Shown piece by piece: positions 50,947 through 60,071 of a DNA stretch of 64,000 nt. The stretch's first letter is position 1. Every line of letters starts with the position of its first letter. Source of the DNA: Metarhizobium sp964253915 (GTDB lineage: Bacteria > Pseudomonadota > Alphaproteobacteria > Rhizobiales > Rhizobiaceae); the NCBI RefSeq assembly GCF_964253915.1, contig NZ_CAXUSG020000001.1, forward strand, positions 1 through 64,000, given 5' to 3'. Below the pieces are notes generated by a model. That model did no database searches, was not told the DNA's origin, and worked only from the letters and a program-made list of their open reading frames with translations. The position numbers and the translations under genes were made by a program.

Positions 50947-53721
50947 ATGACCGACAACAACGACGACAAGACAATCAGCGTACCGGGCAAGAAGACCCTC
51001 ACCCTGAAGCCCTCCGGCGTCAGCCAGGGAACGGTGCGTCAGGATATGGGCCGCGGTCGCACGAAAGCGGTCGTGGTCGAAACCCGTAAGCGGCGCCCGA
51101 TGCGCCCCGAAGACGAAAAGCCGATAACACCGAACGCGCCGCCGGTCGTGGCCGCAAAGCCTGCCGAAACGCAGCAGCCCGTTCAGGCGCGCCCGGCTCC
51201 GCAGGCGCCTCAGCCGCGCGTTCATCAACCCAACCAGCAGCGTCCGCAGCAGGGCTACCAGCCGCAGCGCCAGGACCGCGACCGTGACAACCGGGATCGC
51301 GACCGCGATCGTCCGCGCGGCGGTGCCGTGCTGCACGGCCTGTCCGCCGGCGAAATGGAAGCCCGCCGTCGCGCGCTGCAGGAAGCCCAGGCCCGCGATA
51401 TCGAGGACGCCAAGCGTCGCGCCGAGGAAGAAGCCCGCCGCAAGGTCGAGGAAGAAGCCCGCGCCGCCGCCGAACGCGAGGAAGCTGCCCGTCGCGCTGC
51501 CGAAGAAGCAGCCGCTGCTGCCGCATCGGCTGCAGCGCCGGAAAAAACCGCGACGGCTGCTCCGGCTGCTGCCGAGGTTCAGGCCAAGGTCGAGCCATCG
51601 GTGACGCCGGCTGCCCGCCGTCCCGAAGGCCGCCCGCAGGGTGGTGCGTCGCGTCCGGCCTCCGCGCCCGCCGCAACGCCCGCGGCACCGGGTCTCAACC
51701 GCCGCAAGGCGGATTCCGACGAGGACGAAAACCGCGGTGCAAACCGTGGTGGCGGTGCTCCGGCCCGCGGCAAGGTGGTTCGTCCCGAGCCGGCCAAGCC
51801 GACCCGCGTCAAGACCGAGGACGAGCGCCGTCGCGGCAAGCTGACGGTAACGGCTGCCAGCGTCGACGACGAAGGCGGCACGCGCACGCGTTCGCTTTCG
51901 GCCATGCGCCGCCGTCAGGAGAAATTCCGCCGCAGCCAGATGCAGGAAACCCGCGAAAAGGTTATGCGCGAAGTTATCTTGCCGGAAACCATCACCATTC
52001 AGGAACTGTCGCAGCGTATGGCCGAACGGGCCGTCGACGTCATCAAGTACCTGATGAAGGAAGGCCAGATGATGAAGCCGGGCGACGTCATCGACGCCGA
52101 CCTCGCTGAACTGATCGCCGGCGAATTCGGCCACACCGTCAAGCGCGTTTCGGAATCCGACGTCGAAGAAGGTATCTTCAACGTTGCCGATGACGAAGGC
52201 GAAATGCTGCCGCGTCCGCCTGTCGTCACCATCATGGGTCACGTCGACCACGGCAAGACCTCGCTGCTCGACGCCATCCGTCATGCCAACGTTGTTGCTG
52301 GCGAAGCCGGCGGCATCACGCAGCATATCGGCGCCTACCAGGTGGAGCAGAACGGCCAGAAGATCACCTTCATCGACACCCCCGGCCACGCGGCGTTCAC
52401 CGCCATGCGTGCCCGTGGTGCCCAGGCCACCGACATCGCCATCCTCGTGGTTGCGGCCGACGACAGCGTCATGCCGCAGACGATCGAATCGATCAACCAC
52501 GCCAAGGCGGCCGGCGTGCCGATCATCGTGGCGATCAACAAGATCGACAAGCCGACGGCAGACGTTCAGCGGGTTCGCACGCAGCTTCTGCAGCACGAAG
52601 TCTTCGTCGAATCCATGGGTGGTGAAGTGCTCGACGTCGAGGTTTCGGCCAAGAACGGCACCAACCTCGACAAGCTGCTCGAAGCCATCCTGCTGCAGGC
52701 CGAAATTCTCGACCTGCGCGCCAACCCGAACCGCACGGCGGAAGGCACGGTCATCGAAGCCGAGCTCGACCGCGGTCGCGGCGCCGTGGCGACGGTACTC
52801 GTCCAGAAGGGCACGCTGCGTCCGGGCCAGATCGTCGTTGCCGGCGATCAGTGGGGCCGTGTGCGCGCGCTCGTCACCGACAAGGGCGAACACGTCAAGG
52901 AGGCCGGTCCGGCCATGCCGGTCGAGGTTCTCGGCCTGTCTGGAACGCCTGCTGCCGGCGACAAGTTCGCCGTCGTCGAGAACGAAAGCCGTGCGCGCGA
53001 AATCTCCGAGTATCGCCAGCGTCTGGCCCGCGACAAGGCGGCTGCCCGCCAGTCGGGTTCGCGCGGTTCGCTCGAGCAGATGATGAGCCAGCTGCAGACC
53101 TCCGGCGTGAAGGAATTCCCGCTGGTGATCAAGGGCGACGTGCAGGGTTCGATCGAAGCCATTGCCGGCGCGCTCGAAAAGCTCGGCACCGACGAAGTGC
53201 GTGCCCGCATCGTCCACTCGGCGGTCGGCGGCGTGACGGAATCGGATATTTCGCTGGCGGAAGCCTCGAACGCCGCCATCATCGGCTTCAACGTCCGTGC
53301 CAACAGCCAGGCCCGTTCGCTGGCCGAGCGTGAAGGCATCGAAATCCGCTACTACAACATCATCTACGATCTGGTGGATGACGTGAAGGCGGCGATGTCG
53401 GGCCTGCTCTCGCCGGAGCGTCGCGAAACCTTCCTCGGCAATGCCGAAATCCTGGAGGTGTTCAATATCACCAAGGTCGGCAAGGTCGCCGGTTGCCGCG
53501 TCGTCGAAGGCAAGGTGGAGCGTGGTGCAGGCGTTCGCCTGGTGCGCGACAACGTCGTCATCCACGAAGGCAAGCTCAAGACCCTCAAGCGCTTCAAGGA
53601 CGAAGTCTCGGAAGTGCCGGTCGGCCAGGAATGCGGTATGGCCTTCGAAAACTACGAAGACATCCGCGCCGGCGACACGATCGAGTGCTTCCGCGTCGAA
53701 CACATCACGCGGACGCTCTAA
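50947..53721 (+). CDS. infB: Translation initiation factor IF-2
   Basis: 924 aa. A low-complexity N-terminal region (about 90-300, rich in Ala, Arg, Pro, Glu, with a coiled-coil EEARRKVEEEARAAAEREEA) is followed by IF2_N and the GTPase core: G1 GHVDHGKTS near residue 430, DTPGHAAF, and NKIDKP. C-terminal domains run to ECFRVEHITRTL. GTP-dependent placement of initiator tRNA. Confidence 0.96.
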   Translation: MTDNNDDKTISVPGKKTLTLKPSGVSQGTVRQDMGRGRTKAVVVETRKRRPMRPEDEKPITPNAPPVVAAKPAETQQPVQARPAPQAPQPRVHQPNQQRPQQGYQPQRQDRDRDNRDRDRDRPRGGAVLHGLSAGEMEARRRALQEAQARDIEDAKRRAEEEARRKVEEEARAAAEREEAARRAAEEAAAAAASAAAPEKTATAAPAAAEVQAKVEPSVTPAARRPEGRPQGGASRPASAPAATPAAPGLNRRKADSDEDENRGANRGGGAPARGKVVRPEPAKPTRVKTEDERRRGKLTVTAASVDDEGGTRTRSLSAMRRRQEKFRRSQMQETREKVMREVILPETITIQELSQRMAERAVDVIKYLMKEGQMMKPGDVIDADLAELIAGEFGHTVKRVSESDVEEGIFNVADDEGEMLPRPPVVTIMGHVDHGKTSLLDAIRHANVVAGEAGGITQHIGAYQVEQNGQKITFIDTPGHAAFTAMRARGAQATDIAILVVAADDSVMPQTIESINHAKAAGVPIIVAINKIDKPTADVQRVRTQLLQHEVFVESMGGEVLDVEVSAKNGTNLDKLLEAILLQAEILDLRANPNRTAEGTVIEAELDRGRGAVATVLVQKGTLRPGQIVVAGDQWGRVRALVTDKGEHVKEAGPAMPVEVLGLSGTPAAGDKFAVVENESRAREISEYRQRLARDKAAARQSGSRGSLEQMMSQLQTSGVKEFPLVIKGDVQGSIEAIAGALEKLGTDEVRARIVHSAVGGVTESDISLAEASNAAIIGFNVRANSQARSLAEREGIEIRYYNIIYDLVDDVKAAMSGLLSPERRETFLGNAEILEVFNITKVGKVAGCRVVEGKVERGAGVRLVRDNVVIHEGKLKTLKRFKDEVSEVPVGQECGMAFENYEDIRAGDTIECFRVEHITRTL

Positions 53722-53748
53722 ACTTTCGGGGTCTCCGATCTATGTTAC

Positions 53749-53778
53749 AAACCGCCGGCCTTGCGCCGGCGGTTTTTT
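53749..53778 (+). terminator. Terminator after infB
   Basis: AAACCGCCGGC (53749-53759) and GCCGGCGGTTT (53765-53775) form an 11-bp stem with a 5-nt loop, followed by more T. It would split the infB and rbfA-truB transcripts. Confidence 0.88.
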
Positions 53779-53782
53779 CATT

Positions 53783-53840
53783 GGAGCAATTCCCGCAAAA
53801 GTATGAAGCGGTTTTGCCTCCGGAATTGCGTAGAAACAAA
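53783..53840. repeat. RIME-like intergenic element
   Basis: GGAGCAATTCCCGCAAAAG, GAAGCGGTTTTGC and TCCGGAATTGCGT follow in order, matching the elements at 15938 and 25237 and rhizobial intergenic mosaic elements in layout. It sits directly behind the infB terminator. Confidence 0.6.
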
Positions 53841-53936
53841 AAGGGAGAGCTTTTTCGCGTTTCGGAGAAATGCGGAAATGCTCCGATTGGAAACCGCCGC
53901 TGACACGTCATGCGGAGACAGGCACCGGAGATCGTC

Positions 53937-54320
53937 ATGCTGGCCCAGTTCTTTTCCCTCGTCCTCGTCAACACTTACAGCTGGTTCGGCGGCCAGGGTT
54001 ATTGCGCCTATGATTTTGCCGTCATCGAGCAGGCGAATGCCTACGAGAATGTCGAGATCACCCTGCGCCCGCAATACGATCCGCAGAACACCGCCTCCGG
54101 CAACACCGAGCTTCAGGACGAGACGATCACGTTGGAATCGCTCGGCACGTCGGGGATCGATTCGCAGCAGGCCGTGAAGATCGAGACCGATTGCAGCGTT
54201 ACCGGTTTTGTCGTGGTCAAGGCGCGCGCCGTTCAGGACGGCAAGGCGGTGGATCTGTTGCAACAGAAGGCTGTCGAGATCCAGACGTATCAGCCCTTGC
54301 CTTTGACCATCGGGGAATGA
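53937..54320 (+). CDS. Hypothetical protein between infB and rbfA
   Basis: 127 aa, not recognised. Starts MLAQFFSLVLVNTYSWFGGQG, a short hydrophobic segment that may be a weak signal or anchor, then a mixed beta-type region (YENVEITLRPQYDPQNTAS, SVTGFVVVKARAVQDG). CCGGAG stands 7 nt before the ATG at 53937, better than the in-frame ATG at 53910. Codon use is like neighbouring genes, supporting real coding. Interrupts the usual infB-rbfA order after a terminator and a repeat. Function unknown. Confidence 0.62.
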   Translation: MLAQFFSLVLVNTYSWFGGQGYCAYDFAVIEQANAYENVEITLRPQYDPQNTASGNTELQDETITLESLGTSGIDSQQAVKIETDCSVTGFVVVKARAVQDGKAVDLLQQKAVEIQTYQPLPLTIGE

Positions 54321-54482
54321 AAGCGGGCGCGGGAGCCGCTTGCCAGGCTTCGGAAGCCCCTCCATGCGGCAGATCAGGGCATTTGATGCGCCGCAGGGAC
54401 GCTTTGTCTTGATTTTTCCCGCGGAACGAGTCATTGCACCGCCTTTATGTGCGTTCCATTGAACGCTGCAAACGGAAAAACC

Positions 54483-54890
54483 ATGACAAGAGCAACCTCC
54501 TCAGCGCCTTCGCAGCGCATGTTGCGTGTTGGCGAACAGGTGCGCGCCGCGATCACGCAGGTGCTGCAACGGGGCGAAGTGCGCGACGACCTGATCGAGA
54601 AGACGGTGATTTCCATCTCGGAAGTCCGCATGTCGCCCGATCTGAAGATCGCCACCGCCTATGTGACGCCGCTCGGCGTCGCCGACCATACGGGCGTCAT
54701 CGCCGCGCTCAACCGCAATGCCAAGTTCATCCGCGGCCGGCTGGGCAACCAGCTCCGGCAGATGAAATATATGCCGGAAGTGCGTTTCCGCGACGACACC
54801 TCCTTCGACAACTACAGCAAGATCGATGCGCTTCTCCGCTCGCCGGAAGTCCAGCGCGACCTCGATGCTGACGCCGAAGACGAGAAGTAG
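54483..54890 (+). CDS. rbfA: Ribosome-binding factor A
   Basis: 135 aa. KH-like fold protein for 30S maturation: SQRMLRVGEQVRAAITQVLQ, VRMSPDLKIATAYV and PEVRFRDDTSFDN are typical. Acidic C-terminal tail. Start 54483 (MTRATSS) is preferred over an ATG 36 nt upstream. Ten bp from truB. Confidence 0.94.
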   Translation: MTRATSSAPSQRMLRVGEQVRAAITQVLQRGEVRDDLIEKTVISISEVRMSPDLKIATAYVTPLGVADHTGVIAALNRNAKFIRGRLGNQLRQMKYMPEVRFRDDTSFDNYSKIDALLRSPEVQRDLDADAEDEK

Positions 54891-54900
54891 AAGAAAAAGC

Positions 54901-55833
54901 ATGTCAAAACCCCGCAAGCCCAAGGGCCGGCCGATTTCCGGCTGGCTGATCCTCGACAAGCCGGTGGATTTCGGCTCGACCGAGGCTGTCTCCAAGATTA
55001 AGTGGCTGTTCAACGCTCAGAAGGCCGGCCATGCCGGCACGCTCGACCCCTTGGCGTCGGGCATGCTGCCGATCGCGCTCGGCGATGCGACGAAAACCGT
55101 GCCTTACGTCATGGATGGTCGTAAGATCTACGAATTCACCGTCACTTGGGGTGAAGAACGCTCGACCGACGATCTCGAGGGCGATGTAACGCAGTCTTCG
55201 GACCAGCGCCCGAGCGAAGAGGCGATCCGCGCCCTGTTGCCGAACTACACCGGCACGATCAGCCAGATCCCGCCACAGTTCTCGGCGATCAAGATCGACG
55301 GCAACCGCGCCTACGATCTCGCCCGCGAAGGCGAAGTGGTGGAGATCCCGTCGCGCGAGGTCGAGGTTTTTCGCCTGACGCTGCTTGCCTGCCCGGATGC
55401 CAATACGGCGCATTTCGAGGTGGAGTGCGGCAAGGGCACCTATGTGCGGGCACTCGCGCGCGATTTCGGTCGTGATCTCGGCTGCTACGGCCATATTTCC
55501 CAACTTCGCCGCTCCTTTGTCGCGCCTTTCGCCGAAGAGGTGATGGTGCCGCTGGCCACGCTGACGGCGCTGGAAGCGATCGAGGATCGCGACGAGCGGA
55601 TCGCCGCGCTGGATGCTTTCCTCATCGATACCGGAGAAGCGCTGTCGGCGCTGCCGCACATCGTCATCTCCGACGACCAGGCGCATCGCCTGAAGATGGG
55701 CAACCCGATCCTGCTGCGCGGCCGGGATGCGCCGGTGGCCGAATCCGAGGCCTATGCCACGGCGCGCGGCAAGCTGATTGCCATCGGCGAGATCGGCGAA
55801 GGCGAGTTCCGCCCCAAGCGGGTCTTCGCCTGA
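54901..55833 (+). CDS. truB: tRNA pseudouridine(55) synthase TruB
   Basis: 310 aa. Makes pseudouridine 55 in the T-arm of tRNA. Catalytic Asp lies in KAGHAGTLDPLASGMLPIALG near residue 49; GISQIPP-like segment SQIPPQFSAIKIDGNRAYDLAR and GTYVRALARDFG follow. The final part (about 245-310) is the C-terminal domain. The start at 54901 is 10 bp after rbfA. Confidence 0.95.
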   Translation: MSKPRKPKGRPISGWLILDKPVDFGSTEAVSKIKWLFNAQKAGHAGTLDPLASGMLPIALGDATKTVPYVMDGRKIYEFTVTWGEERSTDDLEGDVTQSSDQRPSEEAIRALLPNYTGTISQIPPQFSAIKIDGNRAYDLAREGEVVEIPSREVEVFRLTLLACPDANTAHFEVECGKGTYVRALARDFGRDLGCYGHISQLRRSFVAPFAEEVMVPLATLTALEAIEDRDERIAALDAFLIDTGEALSALPHIVISDDQAHRLKMGNPILLRGRDAPVAESEAYATARGKLIAIGEIGEGEFRPKRVFA

Positions 55834-55860
55834 CGGTTGCCGCAACGGGCCGCAAGGACC

Positions 55861-55884
55861 GGGAAGAGCGTGCCTCTTCCCTTT
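55861..55884 (+). terminator. Hairpin after truB
   Basis: GGGAAGAG (55861-55868), loop CGTGC and CTCTTCCC (55874-55881) followed by TTT. A moderate intrinsic terminator before rpsO; the T run is short. Confidence 0.6.
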
Positions 55885-56004
55885 GCGCCCTGAATGGTTT
55901 ATAGGCAGCGCCAGCACACGGGCTTCCGTTGCTTTTCGCGGCCAAAGCTGGACGACATCCCGGCTTTTGGCGACTTGTTTCCTCCTCTTAGAAAGGATTG
56001 TCCG

Positions 56005-56274
56005 ATGTCGATCACTGCTGAGCGCAAGGCGCAACTCATCAAGGAATACGCAACCGTTGAAGGCGACACCGGTTCTCCGGAAGTTCAGGTCGCGATCCTC
56101 ACCGAGCGCATCAACAACCTGACCGAGCACTTCAAGGGCCACAAGAAGGACAACCACTCCCGTCGTGGTCTCCTGACGATGGTTTCCAGCCGCCGCTCGC
56201 TTCTTGACTACCTCAAGAAGAAGGACGAAGGCCGTTATTCCAAGCTGATTTCCAGCCTGGGTATCCGCCGCTAA
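56005..56274 (+). CDS. rpsO: 30S ribosomal protein S15
   Basis: 89 aa, exactly the family length. Binds the 16S central domain. SITAERKAQLIKEYA, GSPEVQVAILTERINNLTEHF and SSRRSLLDYLKKKD are diagnostic. AAAGGA stands before the ATG at 56005. Order rpsO-pnp is conserved in proteobacteria. Confidence 0.97.
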   Translation: MSITAERKAQLIKEYATVEGDTGSPEVQVAILTERINNLTEHFKGHKKDNHSRRGLLTMVSSRRSLLDYLKKKDEGRYSKLISSLGIRR

Positions 56275-56280
56275 GATTGC

Positions 56281-56320
56281 CTGGCGGGCTGCCTCGAAAA
56301 GAGGCGCCCGCCAGTTCTTT
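56281..56320 (+). terminator. Terminator after rpsO
   Basis: CTGGCGGGC (56281-56289) pairs with GCCCGCCAG (56306-56314), with an inner GCCTC-GAAAA-GAGGC stem-loop; TTCTTT follows. Long two-part hairpin. Confidence 0.8.
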
Positions 56321-56667
56321 AAGGGCTGTTGCCCTTGTACTTCATCCGATGGCGCCTAGCTGTTGCCGCAGTCGGATGCTGTAAGACCGGCAGGCCCGGA
56401 TGGGCCGGATCTGCCAAAACCAACCGATGACCTGTCATGGGGCAGGATTGCCGGATGCTTTTGCCGAAGTTTTCGGCAGCGGTGCGCTAGAAAACCCGAA
56501 AGGGACGTACCGGATGAACGGCCTTGTGTGCCGCGTGCAATGAGGATGCACGCCGCCCGGCCAATGAAGCCTCCCGTTGTCTTGCCCGTGATGTGTCATG
56601 TTTATGCGGCTCGAGCCGGTCCCGCACAGCAACGCGGCCCGCTTTCCGCATTCCATAAGGACAAGTT
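56321..56667 (+). promoter_or_regulatory. Structured leader region of pnp
   Basis: No gene is seen in this 347-bp stretch. Hairpins occur at about 56466-56483 (TGCCGAA/TTCGGCA) and 56533-56553 (GCGTGCA-7 nt-TGCACGC). In enterobacteria pnp mRNA leaders are folded and cut by RNase III for PNPase autocontrol; a comparable role here is inference. Confidence 0.45.
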
Positions 56668-58818
56668 ATGTTCGATACCCATACCGTTGAAATCGAGTGG
56701 GCCGGCCGCCCGCTCAAGCTCGAAACCGGCAAGATCGCCCGCCAGGCTGACGGTGCCGTTCTCGCGACCTACGGCGAAACCGTCGTTCTCGCCACTGTCG
56801 TTTCCGCCAAGGCGCCGAAGCCGGGCCAGGACTTCTTCCCGCTGACCGTCAACTACCAGGAAAAGACCTACGCCGCCGGCAAGATCCCGGGTGGCTACTT
56901 CAAGCGCGAAGGCCGTCCGAGCGAAAACGAAACCCTCGTTTCCCGCCTGATCGATCGCCCGATCCGCCCGCTCTTCCCGGAAGGCTACAAGAACGACACC
57001 CAGGTCGTCGTCACCGTCGTCCAGCACGACCTTGAAAACAACCCGGACATCCTGTCCATGGTTGCGACGTCTGCCGCCCTGACGCTGTCAGGCGTTCCGT
57101 TCATGGGCCCGGTCGGTGGCGCCCGCGTCGGCTACATCAATGGCGAATACGTGCTCAACCCGCATCTCGACGAGATGGACGAGTCGGTTCTCGACCTCGT
57201 CGTTGCCGGCACCCAGGACGCCGTGCTGATGGTTGAATCCGAAGCCAAGGAACTCAACGAAGAGATCATGCTCGGCGCCGTCATGTTCGGCCACAAGGGC
57301 TTCCAGCCGGTGATCGACGCGATCATCCAGCTCGCCGAAGTTGCCGCCAAGGAGCCGCGCGACTTCCAGCCGGAAGACTATTCCGAACTCGAAGGCGAAA
57401 TGCTCAAGCATTTCGAAGCCGAGCTGCGCGAAGCCTACAAGATCACCCAGAAGGCCGTTCGTTACGCTGCCGTCGACGCCGTCAAGGCAAAGGTCAAGGC
57501 CCACTTCCTGCCGGAAGAAGGCGAAGCCAAGTACACGGCTGAAGAAGTCGGCGCGATCTTCAAGCACCTGCAGGCCAAGATCGTTCGCTGGAACATCCTC
57601 GACACCAAGAGCCGCATCGACGGCCGCGACCTGGAAACCGTTCGTCCGATCGTCTCGGAAGTCGGCCTGCTGCCGCGCACCCACGGCTCTGCCCTGTTCA
57701 CCCGCGGTGAAACCCAGGCGATCGTTGTCGCCACGCTCGGCACCGGCGAAGACGAGCAGTATGTCGACAGCCTGACCGGCATGTACAAGGAACGCTTCCT
57801 TCTGCACTACAACTTCCCGCCCTACTCCGTCGGTGAAACCGGCCGCATGGGTTCGCCGGGTCGTCGCGAAATCGGTCACGGCAAGCTCGCATGGCGCGCC
57901 ATCCGTCCGATGCTGCCGTCTGCAGAGCAGTTCCCCTACACGCTGCGCGTCGTTTCCGAGATCACCGAGTCGAACGGCTCGTCGTCGATGGCTACCGTCT
58001 GCGGCACCTCGCTCGCTCTGATGGACGCCGGCGTTCCGATCGCCAAGCCGGTTGCCGGTATCGCCATGGGCCTGATCCTCGAAGGCGACCGTTTCGCCGT
58101 TCTCTCCGACATTCTCGGTGACGAAGATCATCTCGGCGACATGGACTTCAAGGTCGCCGGCACCGCCGACGGCATCACCTCGCTGCAGATGGACATCAAG
58201 ATCGCCGGTATCACCGAAGAGATCATGAAGGTCGCGCTCAGCCAGGCGCAGGGCGGCCGCAAGCACATCCTCGGCGAAATGGCCAACGCCATCACCGAAA
58301 GCCGCGGCCAGCTCGGCGAATTCGCCCCGCGCATCGAAGTGATGAACATCCCGGTCGACAAGATCCGTGAAGTCATCGGTTCGGGCGGCAAGGTCATCCG
58401 CGAAATCGTCGAAAAGACCGGCGCCAAGATCAACATCGAAGACGACGGCACCGTCAAGATCGCCTCGTCCTCCGGCAAGGAGATCGAAGCGGCCCGCAAG
58501 TGGATCCACTCGATCGTCGCAGAACCGGAAGTCGGCCAGATCTACGAAGGCACGGTCGTCAAGACCGCCGACTTCGGCGCCTTCGTCAACTTCTTCGGCG
58601 CCCGTGACGGCCTCGTCCACATCTCGCAGCTCGCTTCCGAGCGTGTCGCCAAGACCCAGGACGTCGTCAAGGAAGGCGACAAGGTCTGGGTCAAGCTGAT
58701 GGGCTTCGATGAGCGCGGCAAGGTTCGCCTCTCCATGAAGGCCGTCGACCAGGCGACCGGCAAGGAAGTTGTCGGCGAAGAAAAGAAGAAGAAGGACGAC
58801 GGCGAAGCCGCCGAATAA
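56668..58818 (+). CDS. pnp: Polyribonucleotide nucleotidyltransferase
   Basis: 716 aa. Phosphorolytic 3'-5' exoribonuclease of the RNA degradosome. Two RNase PH-like domains (first: GRPLKLETGKIARQADGAVL, KREGRPSENETLVSRLIDRP; second: THGSALFTRGETQAIVVATLG, SSMATVCGTSLALMDAGVP), then KH (IREVIGSGGKVIREIVEKTG) and S1 (YEGTVVKTADFGAFVNFFG). The C-terminus is Lys/Glu-rich. Confidence 0.97.
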   Translation: MFDTHTVEIEWAGRPLKLETGKIARQADGAVLATYGETVVLATVVSAKAPKPGQDFFPLTVNYQEKTYAAGKIPGGYFKREGRPSENETLVSRLIDRPIRPLFPEGYKNDTQVVVTVVQHDLENNPDILSMVATSAALTLSGVPFMGPVGGARVGYINGEYVLNPHLDEMDESVLDLVVAGTQDAVLMVESEAKELNEEIMLGAVMFGHKGFQPVIDAIIQLAEVAAKEPRDFQPEDYSELEGEMLKHFEAELREAYKITQKAVRYAAVDAVKAKVKAHFLPEEGEAKYTAEEVGAIFKHLQAKIVRWNILDTKSRIDGRDLETVRPIVSEVGLLPRTHGSALFTRGETQAIVVATLGTGEDEQYVDSLTGMYKERFLLHYNFPPYSVGETGRMGSPGRREIGHGKLAWRAIRPMLPSAEQFPYTLRVVSEITESNGSSSMATVCGTSLALMDAGVPIAKPVAGIAMGLILEGDRFAVLSDILGDEDHLGDMDFKVAGTADGITSLQMDIKIAGITEEIMKVALSQAQGGRKHILGEMANAITESRGQLGEFAPRIEVMNIPVDKIREVIGSGGKVIREIVEKTGAKINIEDDGTVKIASSSGKEIEAARKWIHSIVAEPEVGQIYEGTVVKTADFGAFVNFFGARDGLVHISQLASERVAKTQDVVKEGDKVWVKLMGFDERGKVRLSMKAVDQATGKEVVGEEKKKKDDGEAAE

Positions 58819-58842
58819 TCGGCCACGCTGTTCCGAGTTCGA

Positions 58843-58869
58843 GGCGCGGGATGATTTCCGCGCCTTTTT
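58843..58869 (+). terminator. Terminator after pnp
   Basis: GGCGCGG (58843-58849) pairs with CCGCGCC (58858-58864), then five T. Normal intrinsic terminator. Confidence 0.82.
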
Positions 58870-58994
58870 CTTATCCGAAGCGCATGATGAGCGGCGACGA
58901 TCCGCTCCGGCGCTTTCTTTTTTGACAGTTTGCATGTCTTGTCGCAGGACGGATGCGCATTGTGCGCGACATGCTTTAGCTCATGAGGTGTTTC

Positions 58995-60011
58995 ATGGCC
59001 CGCGATGCCGTCAAGACCCTGTTCCATCCCTTTGCCAGCGGCGTGGTGCAAAACCCTGTTGCCGGCGAGCGCGTACTCTTTCTCGGCGCCGAGGCGGGTT
59101 TTGCCCTGCCGAAAGGTTTTGAAGCGACGCTTGTGCCGGTGCAGGGCCAGCGGGCGCTGTTCCGTCCGTTGCAGGCAAGTTATCCCGATGTGACCCCGGT
59201 GCTGGAGGAAGGCGTCTACGACCACGCCCTTGTCCTCTGCGGCAAGCACAAGGGCGAGAATGAAGATCGCATCGCCACGGCGCTGCAGCAGGTGCGCGAA
59301 GGCGGCACCGTCGTCATCGCCGGCGCCAAGGAAGACGGCATCCAGTCGCTGCGCAAGCGCCTCGAAGGATTTGGGCTCAATGCCGAATCGACCCCCAAAT
59401 ATCACGGTGTCGCCCTGTCGTTCGTCCGCCCGGCGGATGTGTCTGCTGCCGTCGCCAAGTTCGCAAAGCAGCCGGTGCGTGTCGAAGGCCGGTTCGATAC
59501 GTCGGCGGGCATGTTCTCACACGACCGCATCGACGCCGGTTCGGAACTGCTGGCAGCACGCCTGCCGGCCGATTTTGACGGCAATGTCGCCGATTTTGGT
59601 GCCGGCTGGGGTTATCTTTCAGTGGAACTGGCAAAACGTGCACCGCGGACCAATCGTATCGACCTCTACGAGGCCGATTACGAGGCGCTGGAGAGCGCCA
59701 AGGCCAATCTGGCAGCCAACTGCCCGAACACGCCGACACGCTTCTTCTGGCACGATCTGGCGGCGGAAGAGATTCGCGACAAATACGATTTCGTCATCAT
59801 GAACCCGCCCTTCCATGAAGGGCATGCCGCCGAACCCTCGCTCGGCCAGGCCTTCATCCGCCGCGCTGCCGGCGTTTTGAAGAATGGTGGCCGCCTGCTG
59901 CTGGTCGCCAATCGTGGCTTGCCCTACGAGCCGGTGCTGGCGGAGAGTTTCAGGGAGAGCGGCGAGGTTTGCCGCAACGCCCGCTACAAGGTGTTGTGGG
60001 CGCGCAAATAA
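58995..60011 (+). CDS. rsmC: RsmC-like class I SAM methyltransferase
   Basis: 338 aa. Architecture of 16S rRNA m2G1207 methyltransferase RsmC: a degenerate N-terminal methyltransferase-like half and a catalytic C-terminal half with NVADFGAGWGYLSVELAK (SAM motif) and the N6/N2-type catalytic motif NPPFH. The ATG at 58995 follows GAGG by 6 nt; an ATG at 58983 is possible but has no good site. RlmG would be an alternative name. Confidence 0.85.
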   Translation: MARDAVKTLFHPFASGVVQNPVAGERVLFLGAEAGFALPKGFEATLVPVQGQRALFRPLQASYPDVTPVLEEGVYDHALVLCGKHKGENEDRIATALQQVREGGTVVIAGAKEDGIQSLRKRLEGFGLNAESTPKYHGVALSFVRPADVSAAVAKFAKQPVRVEGRFDTSAGMFSHDRIDAGSELLAARLPADFDGNVADFGAGWGYLSVELAKRAPRTNRIDLYEADYEALESAKANLAANCPNTPTRFFWHDLAAEEIRDKYDFVIMNPPFHEGHAAEPSLGQAFIRRAAGVLKNGGRLLLVANRGLPYEPVLAESFRESGEVCRNARYKVLWARK

Positions 60012-60021
60012 AGCTGGATAC

Positions 60022-60047
60022 GAAAATGGCCGCGAAAGCGGCCATTT
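60022..60047. terminator. Bidirectional terminator
   Basis: AAAATGGCCGC (60022-60032), GAAA loop and GCGGCCATTTT (60037-60047): a perfect 11-bp stem between the convergent rsmC-like and fabI genes. Confidence 0.88.
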
Positions 60048-60071
60048 TACTGTCTGTCGATCAATTCGTGC

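Noticed and set aside
50851..53703. 950-residue minus-strand open frame opposite infB
   Set aside because: Shadow of infB; Asp/His/Arg-rich translation without motifs.
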